DNA of 64,000 nucleotides from Paratrimastix pyriformis (GCA_027972325.1 JAPMOS010000010.1:754501-818500), one strand, 5' to 3'. Numbered from the stretch's first letter, positions 47,718 to 63,919 are shown. The notes: generated by a model from the letters alone, not told the origin. Made by a program: numbers and translations.

Positions 47718-48623
47718 ATGGCCAACCAGAGCGAGAAGCGCGTCGCCGCCAAAAATGCATCCCGTATGTTTATTCTTCGGTGCCTTTGGGCCGCATTCGA
47801 GGTCTATTTTTTGCTTGGGCCCCGATAATTACATCATCACCATGACATTTTCACACAGGGCTTCTATTTTCTTGTGATTTTCCTCAAATACCTTTTCTCC
47901 CACAAACTTCCCGGGTTTTGGTCCTGGTTCATGGTTGCTGTGGCAAATGTGATCTGCATGATCATGTTCGTCTATCTCCGGCATGAGTGTGAGGCCGGCA
48001 AAGACCTGGCCGACTCCAAGCAGGGGCTTTCTCAGTCTGTGCGTTTGTTTGCGTCATCATCACCCTGTTTCCCCCCAGATATTTCCACGACATTCTCTAT
48101 GTCACCTGGTTCGTTCAGGTGATGTCGCTGCTCTCCAACAAGTTCTGGTTGGTGCTGCTGGTGGTCTGTGCACTTTTTCTTTCTTGCCCTATTCAAGGCG
48201 CACCGTTCATTTTTCACTTTTGGCCAACAGATCCCCGGGTATGCGCTGTACAAGGCCATCACCTTCTGCAAGAAGGCCCGCCAGACGGGTCCTGAGGTCG
48301 GTGTCATGATCACCTCCGCATTCACCCCCTCCTCCCCCCCCCCCCTCACCTCCTCCCCCCCACACACACACAAACACACACACACCCTCTTTACTCCACA
48401 AACACACCACCACAACCACCACAAACACCACCACAACCACAACCACCACCCACCACCCACCACCACAACCACCACCATTACCACAACCACCATCATCATC
48501 ATCATCTCCACCACCACCATCACCACCACCATCTAGCTGACCCCGGAGCAGCAGGAGCTGGCCAAGAAGAAGCAGGAGCGCAGCGAGCGACGCTCCGAGC
48601 AGCGCCGGCAGAAGTGGAGGTGA
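47718..48623 (+). CDS. TMEM208/SND2 ER-targeting membrane protein
   Basis: Five small exons: 47718-47765 (MANQSEKRVAAKNASR), about 47862-48040 (FYFLVIFLKYLFSHKLPGFW and two helices), about 48079-48163 (YFHDILYVTWFVQVMSLLSN), about 48233-48297 (IPGYALYKAITFCKKAR) and about 48537-48623 (PEQQELAKKKQERSERRSEQ, basic tail). The short basic start, paired helices, the DILYVTWF and PGYALYK blocks and the charged tail fit TMEM208, the SND2 component of SRP-independent targeting to the ER. The start faces the RAB3GAP2-like gene. Confidence 0.8.
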
Positions 48624-49380
48624 TGGGCCGGCTGGTTGATCTCGCATCATCATCATCATCAAATCCCCCCCCCCCCCCCCCCCACTTTCGACTCGCCAGA
48701 GCGCACAACCTTGGCCTCTCCCCCTCCCTTGCCAAGCATCCTCACCGGTCTTCATCGTCTCGTGAAGATGAGTGTTACGTGCCCCCGTCACCACCATCTT
48801 CACCCCCCGGGGGGGGGGGGGGGAGGTTCGGGCGGCAGGCGAGCGGGTGTGACCGGGGTTAGCCACTGATGCGTCTGGTTCCGGGCTGCTTGATCTGCTT
48901 GTTTTTCCCGCAGTGGGTCAGGGAGCTGGAGTCACACCGCCCACACGGCCAGGCAACCTAACCTGGAGGCCCATAGCCAGGCATCCTGGAGGCACACAGT
49001 CAGGGAGCTGAAGTCTCACAGCCCACACACACGGTCAGGCAACCTGAAATCGCCATGCCGCCAGTCGGTACACCTGACCTAACAGACTGTCTCTTCCCCC
49101 CTCCCCTCCCCCTCCCCCCCCCCCTCTCTCCTCCTCCTCCCCCACCAACGTCCCCGCTTTGCTTCTGTTCAGTCGTTGTCTCCCATCCTCGCCCAATCTT
49201 CCCGTCCCATCCCATCTGGTCGCGTTCGTCTTCTTATTGGTCGTCGTCCTCCTCCCGCTCGCCTCGCCCCCCAATCTTCTTCCCGATCGGATCAATTGCC
49301 TTCGTCTTATTGGTCGTCCTCCTCCTCCCGCTCGCCTCGCCCCCCAATCTTCCTCCCGAATCGGATCGATTGCCTTCGTC
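48624..49380. other. Intergenic DNA with tandem duplications
   Basis: A 40-bp segment (TCAGGGAGCTGGAGTCACAC, about 48923-48960) recurs with changes at about 49000-49046. Three units of 73-74 bp begin at 49234, 49307 and 49381; the last is the true end of the RSP3 coding sequence. CCACC/CACAC runs and poly-C runs are also present. No gene seen. Confidence 0.7.
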
Positions 49381-52262
<2,882 letters not shown>

Positions 52263-52740
52263 TGAGTGGGAAAAGGTGGAGACGAAAGTTTAAGACCTAC
52301 TTCGAAAACCACCAGAACCAGACCAATGTGCTTCCTTCCGGCAACTGGCTCGGGGGTGGAGGGGGTTGGGGGTGTCATCGTCTTCGAGTCGCGGGAGGTA
52401 ATGAGAGTCCTCTTCTTCTTCTCTGCTTCTCTGTGCACTTTTGTGGTATCAGGCTGGGGAGTCTGGAGGAGGTGCGCGGTGAGCAATGGCCGGAGGGGGA
52501 ACATGGATGATCAGACGAGAGGGAGGGCCTGTGCAGAATAAGTGTTGCCTCGAACGACGCGTCGATCATACATCATATTTCCATATCGATCGGTTCTATG
52601 ATGTCATAAAAATATGCTCCATCGGGGGCAACTGGCGGGAACAGACTGAGTTGGTTCACGAAATTTCTTTCGTGGCTGAACGGCTCTTGGTTCAGCCGAA
52701 TACGTAAAGCCGGCTGGCTGTTGCATGTTTTTAACTCGGA
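52263..52740. other. Divergent upstream region of RSP3 and CorA
   Basis: About 480 bp. It probably holds the unseen first exon of RSP3 (an AG acceptor stands at 52263) and both promoters. No motif recognised. Confidence 0.4.
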
Positions 52741-55700
52741 ATGATCGGCAAAAATAAAGTGTTTGGATGCCTCGAGAATTTGGAACGCCAGCAACCAGTA
52801 GCCGAAAGAGGCGCGGGGTTATCCACTGTTCCGCATTTCAAATTATTTAAATCAGCACCCGCTTTCCCGGCTCCAGTCGATGGATCAGGAGCCACATCAA
52901 CACGAACATCTCCAACATCGCTCCCCGACACCGCGTCGTCGGTTCCGGAATCGGATGTCCGCTCTCACTGTGGTGGGACGACTCGCGCGGAGTTCAGCCG
53001 GCCGTCGAGCGCCACCTCTCTCGCTCCCGGTTCCTCTCCCGTTCCCTGCAAGTGCCCCTTCCATTTGCCTGCCCTCACAGTCATCGGAGTTTTGGTCTGC
53101 TCCAGCGACCATCATCGAATACGGTCTCGAGGCCTTTTCATTCACCACATGTGCCTCATCTCCGGAGCTTGCGGCTGCTCTTCGTAAACACGTGGCACCT
53201 CATGCACACACACGGTGGATTCATATGCGAACCCTGGACCCGGCAATGGTATGGCCGCTGCAGCAGCATTACGCAATAAACCCCCTGGTCATGGACGCCC
53301 TGGGTACCCGACGCCAATTGATTGAGTGGTATCCTGGGCAACTCTTTCTCATGGCCCAGGCTTTCTCGCTGGAGTATATCTCCGGGGAGGCTCTCCCGTC
53401 CCCCACCCCGTTGAGCCCGACCTCACCCCTCTTCCCCCCGGCGGAGCAGGCCCCCCTACTGCCCCCGTCACCATCTCCCGCACCGCCAATCCCGCTCAAG
53501 AAGCCGAGTTGCTTTTGCTGTTGCCGGCGGGCCACGGCCCCAGTCGGGGTGCTGGCCGGGGGAGCAGCCGCCGAGGCACTGCTGCACCCCGTGCCGACCA
53601 ACACGGCGCGCATCGGGCTGATCCTGGTCGATGGGACGCTCATCTCCTTCCAAGATGGTGTCTCGCCCATGTTCACCGATGGGGTTGATCAGGTCAGTGG
53701 TGGATGATGGATGATGCTGATGATATGATCATCATGATGATGATATTGGGTGGTCATGATGATGATGAATGGGGATGAGCCAGCTTTGTCCTCAACACAC
53801 TCCACTTTTTTGGTGATTGCACCCCGGGGGTTCTGTCGGCTGTCCCCAGCTGGCCCGCCCGTCCTCGGCCATCCGATCCCACTCCCCGGGCTCCGCCCCC
53901 GTGCTGATGAGCGCCTTGCTGAAGAGCCTCATGGAGCGGACCACCCCGATTCTTGACCACTATTCGGGGGCCATCATGGAGTTTGAGGATGCCATCTTGA
54001 GCCCGGACACCAAGCGACGCACGCTGTACAGCGAAGGTCCGTTTCGAAGGGTTGGGTGAAAAGCAGGGACATGCTTGGCGACACTGCGACGACACACGAC
54101 ACAGAGATGGAGAGCGCCGACACGCAGCATCGACACACAGCGTAAACGCATGGCACCTCACCGACACGCAGCATCGACACACAGCGTTGAAGCGCAAAAA
54201 AACACACAGGGACGGCACAGGCAACAAACAGAGAGACACAGGCAACAAACAGAGAGACACAGGCAACACACAAAGACACAGGCAACACACAGAGAGACAC
54301 AGGCAACACACAGAGAGACAGGCAACACAGAGACACTGCAACACACAATGACACTGCAAGACACAGAGACACAGGCAACACACAGAGAGACACAGGCAAC
54401 ACACAGAGACACAGGCAACACAGAGAGACACAGGCAACACACAAAGACAGGCAACACACAGAGAGACACAGGCAACACACAGAGAGACACAGGCAACACA
54501 CAAAGACACAGGCAACACACAAAGACACACTCGCGAGTGCGCCCACAGCAACACACACACAGCAGCACACACACAGCAACACACAGTCCACACCTTTGCC
54601 TCCCGTCATACACACGCAACGGCCCCACCTGCACCCACACCTGGCCCACCATCCCAACGCACACACGCGCCCACAGCTGTGATCCAGGCCCTGCACGCGG
54701 TTCACCACCAACTGGACCTCCTGCGCGGGGTGGTGGCCCCCTTCCGCGACTGCGTTCAGACGGCACTCGACCTGATCACCAACCCGCCGCCAACCCTGTT
54801 CGCGCCTCGTCCCCAGCCGCAGCCGCAACAGATTGGTCAGCTGCGCCGCCTTTTTGGGGGAGCGGAGGGGGGCGCGTGGGGGTCTGGGGTGGGCGGGTGA
54901 AGAGATTTTCTGTTCCTTCTGTTGGGATGCCGTCCTTTCGCCTTCACCACGCGCGACTCAGGCGGGACCATCACTTCTCCTGCCCTGTCCACCCATCCCC
55001 ACCCCATCCATCCAGCGGCTCCGACGTCACCCCATCCGGGTGGCTCCCACCACATCACCCCGGGGCCTCTTCTCGTCTCCGTGCCGACCTCACCCCGATG
55101 CCCCACGCCATCCGTTCCCCAGCCGGCCGAATCGACAGGACCCCGTGAGGCTCCCACCCCAGCCACCTCCACCGCCCCGGCGGTGTCGACCACCACCGTG
55201 CCTGCCCTCCCCCCACCCGACGAGGAACCGAACCGGGGAGTGTATATTCCCCCGTCCCTGGGTCATACCCTTTCCCCGTGCGCGTCCGCCCCCGGTCCGA
55301 TTGACCGCCAGCTGGTGTCGTCGGGGGCACCTAAAGACGAGGCGGGAGCCGAGGGGCCGTCTCGGGACAAGGTTTGCTCCGATCCCGACCTGATTTGATG
55401 TAGACTTTACTGGACCGGGTGGGGCGGGTGGGAGAGTGGGGTGTCTGAGGGTGGCGAATGCCCAGTTCCGGTTGAAGTCTGCGGGTTGTTGTCTTCAAAC
55501 CAACCAAAGATCTCACCCGGATCATCCATTACCTTGCGTCCCGTCACTGGGGTCGATCTCCCCTCCCAGACGCCAAGCCACGGGCACCACTGGGACGCGC
55601 TCCGTGGAGGCCTGGCGGGTCCCCGGGCCGCCGACATCACCATCGCCACCCAACCCGGGGGAGCGATGGCGATCCAACCCGAGGGACCGCTGGAGGTGAC

Positions 55701-56134
55701 TCGCTTCCAGCTGCGCCGCCTGGTGACGGATTGCGATCGATTTGCGCAGGTCGGAGTCGACATTGCCCCCGGTACGATACACAATATCCCCCCCCCCCCC
55801 CCCCCAAACACACACAGGACGTCCAGCAATGCGCCGATGTCTGCAGCCACGTGACTGATCTGGTCCTGAATCTGTTTTCGTGCCGCATGAACGCCGTCAT
55901 GCAAACCCTGACCATCATCTCCTCCATCTTCGTGCCGCTGTCCTTCTTCGCCGGGGTCTATGGCATGGTCTGCGCGACGAACTTGCTTCATCAAATTTAT
56001 TTCGCCTCTCCGCGTAGAATTTCGACACCCTGCCAGAACTGCACTGGGATTGGGCATACCTTGTTTGGTGGCTCTTTGTTTTGGCCGTCGTGGCACTCAT
56101 GCTCCTCACATTCAAGAGGAAGCGTTGGCTTTGA
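52741..56134 (+). CDS. CorA-family magnesium transporter
   Basis: Long cytosolic domain: WSAPATIIEYGLEAF, HTRWIHMRTLDPAMVWPLQQ, INPLVMDALGTRRQLIEWY (about 53090-53370). A Pro-rich insert with a cysteine cluster (KKPSCFCCCRR) follows, then LILVDGTLISFQDGVSPMF. Helical exons follow at about 53849-54035 (LMSALLKSLMERTTPILDHY) and 54676-54836. After Pro-rich and further exons comes DVQQCADVCSHVTDLVLNLF and the first membrane helix SSIFVPLSFFAGVYGM (about 55820-55968). The family GMN motif is completed by the next exon, NFDTLPELHWDWAYLVWWLF, and the second helix ends FKRKRWL at 56134. The start is uncertain: ATGs at 52741 and 52880 lie in different frames and an intron may join them. Confidence 0.85.
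54190..54540. repeat. ACACAGGCAACACACAGAGAG minisatellite in a CorA intron
   Basis: Irregular units of 15-22 bp made of ACACAGGCAAC and ACACAGAGAG blocks, within the intron between the 53849-54035 and 54676 exons. Similar in style to the AGACACAGGCAG array at 24536. Confidence 0.9.
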
Positions 56135-56274
56135 AGAGGAGACCCTGCGTGAATTACCGCGAGGATGAGATGGGGTTGGTGAATTGGAATTCCTTCTACA
56201 CATGATCAGCACAATTTCTGGCTGCCCAATTTTTTGCGCATTTTAGCTTGACGATCCCTGGTGATAGAATCGTG

Positions 56275-57538
56275 ATGTCCGCCGTCGTTATTGATAGTGG
56301 CTCCTGCAAGATCAAGGCTGGTCTGGCGGGCGATGACGCACCCAGCTTTGTGTTTCCTTCAGTTGTTGGCATCCCGAGAGCAGAAGGTGAAAAACTCTGC
56401 GGTGACGCCGCCATCCAGAATCGTGAGACTCATCGGATCTTCTCGCCGATTTCGCGTGGTTTCGCTACGAACTGGGATCAAGTGAGCGATATTTGGTTTG
56501 TTCTCGTTTTTTAAAATTTTTAATATTATTTATTTTTTCGGCCCTATTATCTCTCAGGCGCCACACATTCTCTGATGTTTTTCATGTTGCTCCTGAGGAA
56601 CATCCTGTTTTGTTGAGCGAAGCTCCCCTGAATCCCGGAGCCAATCGAATGAAGATGGCCCAAATCATGTTCGAGACGTTCAACGTTCCCTCGATTTGCA
56701 TCCAGATTCAGGCCGCTCTCGCCTTGTATGCTTCTGGCCACACCAGCGGTATGGTTGTGGATGCTGGCAAGGAGATTATTCGGATCGTTCCGGTGAATGA
56801 GGGGCACTGCGTCGCCAACGCCATTCAGACTGTTGGTTTGGGCGGCGAAGACCTGACGAACTACCTGATGAGAATCCTTTCCGAGCGTGGCTACACATTT
56901 GTTTCCGAGACCGATCGTGCTAATGTCAATGAAATCAAGGAGAAAATGTGTTTCGTTTCCGAGGATTTTGCGGCCGATATGAGCGAGCCTGGACCCGATA
57001 AGAGCTATTCTCTGCCCGATGGCACCACCATCGCAATTGGCACCGAGTGCTTCCGGTCTGTGTCGAACTTCTGTTTTTCTTCTTCTCGGCGGCTCACCCA
57101 CACTCGGTCTCCGTCCAGCTGCCCCGAGGTGCTCTTCAACCCAACTCTCATCGGCAAAGAGGATAACGCCGTTGATGTTGCGCTGTTCACGTCGAGCGAA
57201 CAATGCGATCACGCCATCCGTGACACTCTTCGCGCCAACATTGTCCTCGCTGGCGGCACCACGGTCTGCATCACCCCCTCGCTTTTGACTCCTGATCACT
57301 TCACCCCGGTTCTGTCCACCAGATGTTCCGGGGGTTCGCCGAGCGGCTCCAAGGTCGGATGATCAATCTGTGCCCGCCCGGCAAGCAGGTGGTGATCAGG
57401 GCTGCCCCCGAGCGCACCTTCTTCGCCTGGATGGGCGGCTCCATCATGGCCACGCTGTCGACCTTCCCCCAGAACTGCATCACCCGGGCGGACTACGACG
57501 AGGCAGGCCCGGATCGTGTCCTGACCAAGTGGACCTAA
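56275..57538 (+). CDS. Divergent actin / actin-like protein
   Basis: Four exons (56275-56495, 56558-57055, 57119-57263, 57323-57538) give 1080 nt and 359 residues in frame. It begins MSAVVIDSGSCKIKAGLAGD and continues DAPSFVFPSVVGIPR. VAPEEHPVLLSEAPLNP and MAQIMFETFNVPSICIQIQA are strongly actin-like. The second phosphate loop reads MVVDAGKEIIRIVPVNEG where actin has LDSGDGVTHTVP, so nucleotide binding may differ. The end FFAWMGGSIMATLSTFPQNC corresponds to actin's WIGGSILASLSTF region, but the C-terminal KCF is replaced by VLTKWT. It is too close to actin for most ARP classes, yet clearly not a canonical actin. Intron 1 is AT-rich, unlike most introns here. Confidence 0.85.
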
Positions 57539-57642
57539 GCTTTTTTTTTTTGGCATAGTTTGTGTCTTTTGTTGTATGATTGCGGCCGGGTGTACGTTGT
57601 TTTGTGTTGTGTTCCTTCGGATATCTTTTTTCCAATTGTTCA

Positions 57643-58073
57643 GAACGGCAAACACATTTTGTTGACGGCCCAGCCATGCATGTGAGAAACGTGTTGGCTT
57701 TTTTTGCAGAAAGAGATCTCGTTCTGATATCTATTCCCTGGAATCGACCTGGCTCCAAGGGTCATATCCCTCCATTCCCCAGCTCCACCATCGAAAACAA
57801 TTCCTTGTGCTGCGCAAAAATTCGTGACGGCCTTCTCGGTCGCTCTCAGAACCAGGAATCGACCAGGTTTCCACATTTCTGGAGAATGAAATCTGGTCAT
57901 TCAACAAACCTGCCCCATCATTAAGCAGATACCGCGCCACAAAATTTTCGCTCAAATCCCAGAATCGTCACATTTCCTGGCAGGACTGCTTGCCCGTCTC
58001 CCCAACAGAAATTGTGTGTACTGACCTGGGTTCTGACCAGGGCGGGATTGCTCGAGTTGCCTGTTTGGGTCCC
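57643..58073 (-). CDS. Possible small unassigned gene
   Basis: On the minus strand, MGTQTGNSSNPALVRTQ (58073-58023) ends at a GTCAGT donor. DLSENFVARYLLNDGA and, after a 31-nt GT-AG gap, MWKPGRFLVLRATEKAVTNF continue in one frame to a stop near 57643 (about 85 residues, Cys- and His-containing). The first joint fails on one frame, so the model is incomplete. No family recognised. It would be head-to-head with CDC25 (32-bp gap). Confidence 0.3.
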
Positions 58074-58105
58074 CATAGTGTCCCTTCGTCCTGTTGAATT
58101 TGGAA

Positions 58106-59168
58106 ATGAACACCGAGCCCGACGCTCCCATACCTTCGGCAAGTCCCCTGCCCTCTCGGCTCCACTCTCAAGGCGGTGAAGTTTCTGTTCAAGCCGCATC
58201 TCAAGACTCTCAGGCATTTCTGTCCCAGTGTGAGGCTATTCAACAAATTCCATCGCTTTTGCCCTTCTTCAACAACTCCAGAACCGCCGATCTCCACAGC
58301 ATCCAAGCCGACACCCTCATCGATTGCATGAGAAAGAAAATGACCCAATATTGCATCGTCGATGCCAGGTTTCCCTACGAGTTCAAGGGTGGCCACTTTT
58401 CTGGCGCTTTCAACCTGTGGAAGGAGGAGGATCTCCGTGATTTCTTGATCAAGACTCCCTCGACCAAGGGGCATCATTGTGCGATTATTTTTCACTGCGA
58501 GGTTTGTATTTGTACCTTTGTGTTTCTGCTTCTAACTCATTGTTCTTTGCCCACCCTCAACATCAAATAGTATTCTTCTCAACGAGCCCCGACCCTCCTT
58601 CGTGCTCTGCGACGCATGGATCGGGAGATTTCTGTCTACCCAAATCTGTACTATCCCCATTTGTACCTGCTCGACGGGGGCTATAAGGCTTTCTACGAGA
58701 AGTTCGGCCAGACCGCACAGGTTCAGTCGTTCCTCGCATCCTTTCATCACTCACTTTCCCTTTTTTCTCAGGATGTCCTTCATCCTGCTGCCACCGGTTA
58801 TGTGAGTATGTTCGACCCCCGGTACTCCAGCCAGATGCGCGCCTGCCTCGCCGAGGCGACAAACCACCGCACCCAACGACGCCGGATGAGTCTGTGTTGT
58901 TTTTTTCCACACGCACCTCATCTGACAAAAAACAAAACTTTGGTCTCCAGTGCCCATTCGGCATACCGCTTCGCTCTCCGGCCCATTGCGCCGCGCCGCG
59001 CCTGGCTGGGTTCCTGCCACGACCCGGTCGCAATCTGATCTCCCCCGGTGGGCGACCGCCAGCCCCCTGCCCGAGGAACCGGAGGAGGACGCCGAGGGTG
59101 CGGGCGACATGGGGGCCGGTGATGCCGACGAGGGTGCGGGCGACAAGGGGACCGGTGATGACGATTAA
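58106..59168 (+). CDS. CDC25-type dual-specificity phosphatase
   Basis: Activates cyclin-dependent kinases by removing inhibitory phosphates. Four exons: 58106-58501, 58571-58720, about 58772-58889 and about 58949-59168. The rhodanese-like fold has YCIVDARFPYEFKGGHFSGA and the active-site loop FHCE-YSSQRAP split by intron 1 (HC-x5-R with the CDC25-type H-C-E-Y-S-S-Q-R). ALRRMDREISVYPNLYYPHL and YLLDGGYKAFYEKF follow, then FDPRYSSQM. The C-terminal tail is rich in Gly/Asp/Glu. The N-terminal regulatory part is short (about 75 residues). Confidence 0.92.
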
Positions 59169-60394
59169 CTCCGAAGGCATCCGGGTGCTGATGTTTGTAT
59201 TCTGCTGCGCTGCCTCGGCCGTTGGCCTGGGGCGCGCAACTTTGGGGGCGGCGCGTCGCGTTTAGTGGCTCCCTCCTCTGGGGTGACTGTTACCCCCCGT
59301 TTTTTTTTTGTTTACCCCCGATCGGTTGGGAGTCGCCTTTTTTCCAGGTTCGGATTTTTTCGCACCTCCTCCGCCCCCCCCCTAATTTTTTTTCTTCTTC
59401 TTCTTTTTACGTTTAAACGTTTGTCATCCTTATTCCATCGTTTTATCATTTCCCCCCTTTTTTCTTGCCCCCTCTGCACAGCTTTCTTTCCCCGCGCCCT
59501 TCTCTCGTCCTATTTAACGCGTCTTATCATTTGCGGAGTCTGCCGTGGAAGCACACTCCACCTCTCACCACCTCCGCTTCATCTTCCGCCTGATCTTCTC
59601 GCTCTTTGTGGTTTGTTGTCCTGTCCGGTTTGTTGTCCTGTCCGGTTTTTCCTGTTTCGCGCGTCGGTTGCCTTCTGCCCCCCACCCGCCGCCTCGATTC
59701 GAACCACCGCGGCTGTGTCTGAATTCGCGTTGTTGTGGCCGCTTCGACCTGCTGGTTCTTTTCGCTGTTTGTCTGGCCGTGAGGTGCCGTGCCGTGCCAT
59801 GATTCTGCTGGTTGGCCCACCACCAGTCACTTGCCCCTTTTCACCCTCCCTCGGGCCCGTTGTTCGGCTGGTCGTCCATTCGGCCTCCCGAACAACCGGA
59901 TTGGCGACGATGGGGCGCGGGACCACACAGACGCACGCCCCGCCCTGCCCACAAGCCCCCCCCCCCCCCCCCCATCTCCGCAAGCCATTCACCTTCCTCT
60001 TTTTCGTTTCCGAGTCGACGAGTCTCAATAACCTTTTTTCCCTCTTTCCCTCTGTGCATATTTGTCCCACTTTTTCCTCCCCCGTCTTCGATGATGATAT
60101 TGTTGCCTTGGTTTTTGTTCATGTTCCTCATTGTGGCAGAAGCACGAAACACCCGCCGCTCGCGGGTTGCGCCTCTTGATGTTGGTTGGGGTTGGCGTGA
60201 GGGAGGTCATTCAGGCGAGGCAGGGTTGACCATGGACATGCAGTCCAAATCCGGGGGGGTTGATGTCTGCTCTGCAGAGGAGGAGGAGGATCTTTGGCGA
60301 AAGGAGTTTGTGGGCGAGGGCGAATCACTTCAGAGGCCGGAGGGTATTCACTTCAGAGGCCGGAGGGTCGCTGCCCACCATTACCCTGGATGAC
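59169..60394. other. Interval without a recognised gene
   Basis: About 1.2 kb of pyrimidine-rich DNA with a CCTGTCCGGTTTGTTGTCCTG tandem pair near 59620-59645 and a C run at 59957-59973. A short plus-strand frame from 60233 (MDMQSKSGGVDVCSAEEEED) could be an exon but matches nothing known to me. A 23-bp tandem copy TCACTTCAGAGGCCGGAGGG lies at 60325 and 60348. Confidence 0.5.
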
Positions 60395-60506
60395 ACCACC
60401 ACCACCACCACCCACCACCCACCACCACCACCCACCACCCACCACCACCCACCACCACCACCCACCACCACCCACCACCCACCACCACCACCACCACCAC
60501 CACCAT

Positions 60507-60553
<47 letters not shown>

Positions 60554-60600
60554 CCCAATCATCATCACCCAATCATCATCACCCAATCATCATCACCCAA
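60395..60600. repeat. ACCACC / ATC / CCAATCATCA microsatellite chain
   Basis: CACCACCACCC units pass into ATC triplets and then into ATCATCACCCA units, a gradient of related simple repeats. Confidence 0.95.
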
Positions 60601-60604
60601 TCAG

Positions 60605-60690
60605 AGAGAGAGAGACATGCTGTGTATTTGCTGGGACGCAGGCGAAGAGAAACTTTACTCCCGCCTTCGCGTCGCGCGTTACACGTTCCG
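60605..60690 (+). repeat. Dispersed repeat copy beside the LINE remnant
   Basis: Starts GAGAGAGAGACATGCTGTGT and ends CGCGTCGCGCGTTACAC. It matches minus-strand 9400-9285 over most of its length and 9140-9095 over the first third. The end toward the LINE is not delimited. Confidence 0.65.
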
Positions 60691-60839
60691 ATGGGGCCCT
60701 GGGCCTAATGACCTCGTGTTGGGCCCTCCTCGGCCGGGGCAGCCGCGGCGAGCGGAGCCCCAGTGGGTGGGTGATTGGGGGCTGTCGGGGGGGGGGGGGG
60801 GGGGGGGGTGCCTTGTGTCAGGGGTGCGGCTCGTCGGCA

Positions 60840-62745
<1,906 letters not shown>

Positions 62746-63364
62746 TACATCCGACCGGCGAACACCTCATCTGGCACCCCGACCTGCTCGTTTCACCACC
62801 GATTGAAAGTGAAGGAGTCCGTTGTTAGGGCTCTGGGTGGTCTCGCGCCAGGGAGGCACTACAGTATGTGTGGTTTCTAGTCAACTCTACGTAGTCAACT
62901 TTTTTACAAGAGCTCTAGTGAACTCTTGCCGACAAGTTTGTTGACTAAAATTTTTATAACTCTACAAGATGAATCAGCCACCTACAAACCACGACAAGAA
63001 TTTTACAAGCCGCTACAAGAATTTTACAAACCGCTACAAACCGGTGACAAACCAGGACAAGACCGTACAAGAGCTGACAAACACCTTGACAAACACATTC
63101 TACAAGAATACAGGCTTGTCGTGGCCATTTGACAAGCAGTCTTGTACAAGTTTTGGTACGACAAGGGCATGACAAGCGCACGACAAAGTGGTGACAAGGA
63201 CAGTCTGGTCAAGTTGTACTTTTTTGTCAAACGACTTGACAAAGTCAATGACAAAAATAATGCTTGTCCCTGCTTTGTAACTTCTTGTCAAACTGGCCGG
63301 GGTGCGTTGGCTGGTCTTTTGAGTGACATGTTTGACTCGACCATTTTCAGTTGGTAGGTCAGGT

Positions 63365-63450
63365 CATTTTAGTCTAGCAGGTAGAGTGTCAGGTTAGCAA
63401 GTTTCAGGTCTGTGGTTCAATTCCCAACCCCCTCACATCAGAATTCGAGT
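63365..63450 (+). repeat. tRNA-derived (SINE-like) sequence, left copy
   Basis: An A-box-like stretch (TAGCAGGTAGAG) and a B box GGTTCAATTCC, with CAGCAAGTTTCAGGT-like sequence between. Acceptor arms do not pair, so it is not a working tRNA gene. About 80 percent like the inverted copy at 63815-63905 by eye. Confidence 0.55.
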
Positions 63451-63814
63451 ACCAGACGACATGTGACAAGAAACAAGACCAAACAAGTCACAAGGAAACG
63501 ACAAAAACTTTTACAAGACAGGTACAAGCTGACAAGAAAAACTAATGACTAAAACGACAAAGCTGGGACAAGCTGGTCAGTTTGTAGATTCTTGTAGAAG
63601 TCTTGTAAATGTCTTGTCAAAAGTGATTCATCTTGTAGTCAAATCTGACTAGAATTCTAGTCAAATCATGCTGACTCACTTGTCGACCGACATCCGACTA
63701 AAAGATGAGTCACGACTCTCGTCACTCTTTGTACTTGACTGGTCTTGTCAACTCTTGTCCTTACTCGTCTTGTAAATGTCTTGTACTGACTGACTTGTCA
63801 TTTTTATTTTAAGC

Positions 63815-63905
63815 GAATTCTGACGTGAGGGGGATGGGAATTGAACCACTGACCTGAAACTTGCTGACCGGACACCCTGCCTGCTGGTCATGAGTTCGCT
63901 TTGTG
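63815..63905 (-). repeat. tRNA-derived (SINE-like) sequence, right inverted copy
   Basis: Read on the minus strand: ACCAGCAGGCAGGG, GTCAGCAAGTTTCAGGTCAG, GGTTCAATTCC, CCCCTCACGTCAGAATTCG. It shares the GAATTCG end with the left copy, so both have the same outer boundary toward the palindrome. Confidence 0.55.
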
Positions 63906-63919
63906 TGTGTGTGTCGTGT

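Larger units (their letters stand above)
62880..63905. repeat. Dense ACAAG/CTTGT pentamer block, possible foldback element
   Basis: Over about 900 bp the motif (G/T)ACAA(G/A) or its complement occurs more than 40 times at irregular spacing. ACAAG predominates at 62905-63180 and 63465-63560, and CTTGT at 63590-63800. A perfect 16-bp palindrome, GACTAGAATTCTAGTC, lies at 63647-63662, close to the midpoint between two inverted tRNA-like sequences. The block is AT-richer than the rest of the window. No open frame of note. It resembles the subterminal binding-site arrays of some DNA transposons, but no transposase or clear terminal inverted repeat is seen. Confidence 0.5.

Noticed and set aside
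63365-63450. A functional tRNA gene
   Set aside because: B box is good, but the acceptor and D arms do not pair and no anticodon stem is convincing; tRNA-derived repeat is more likely.
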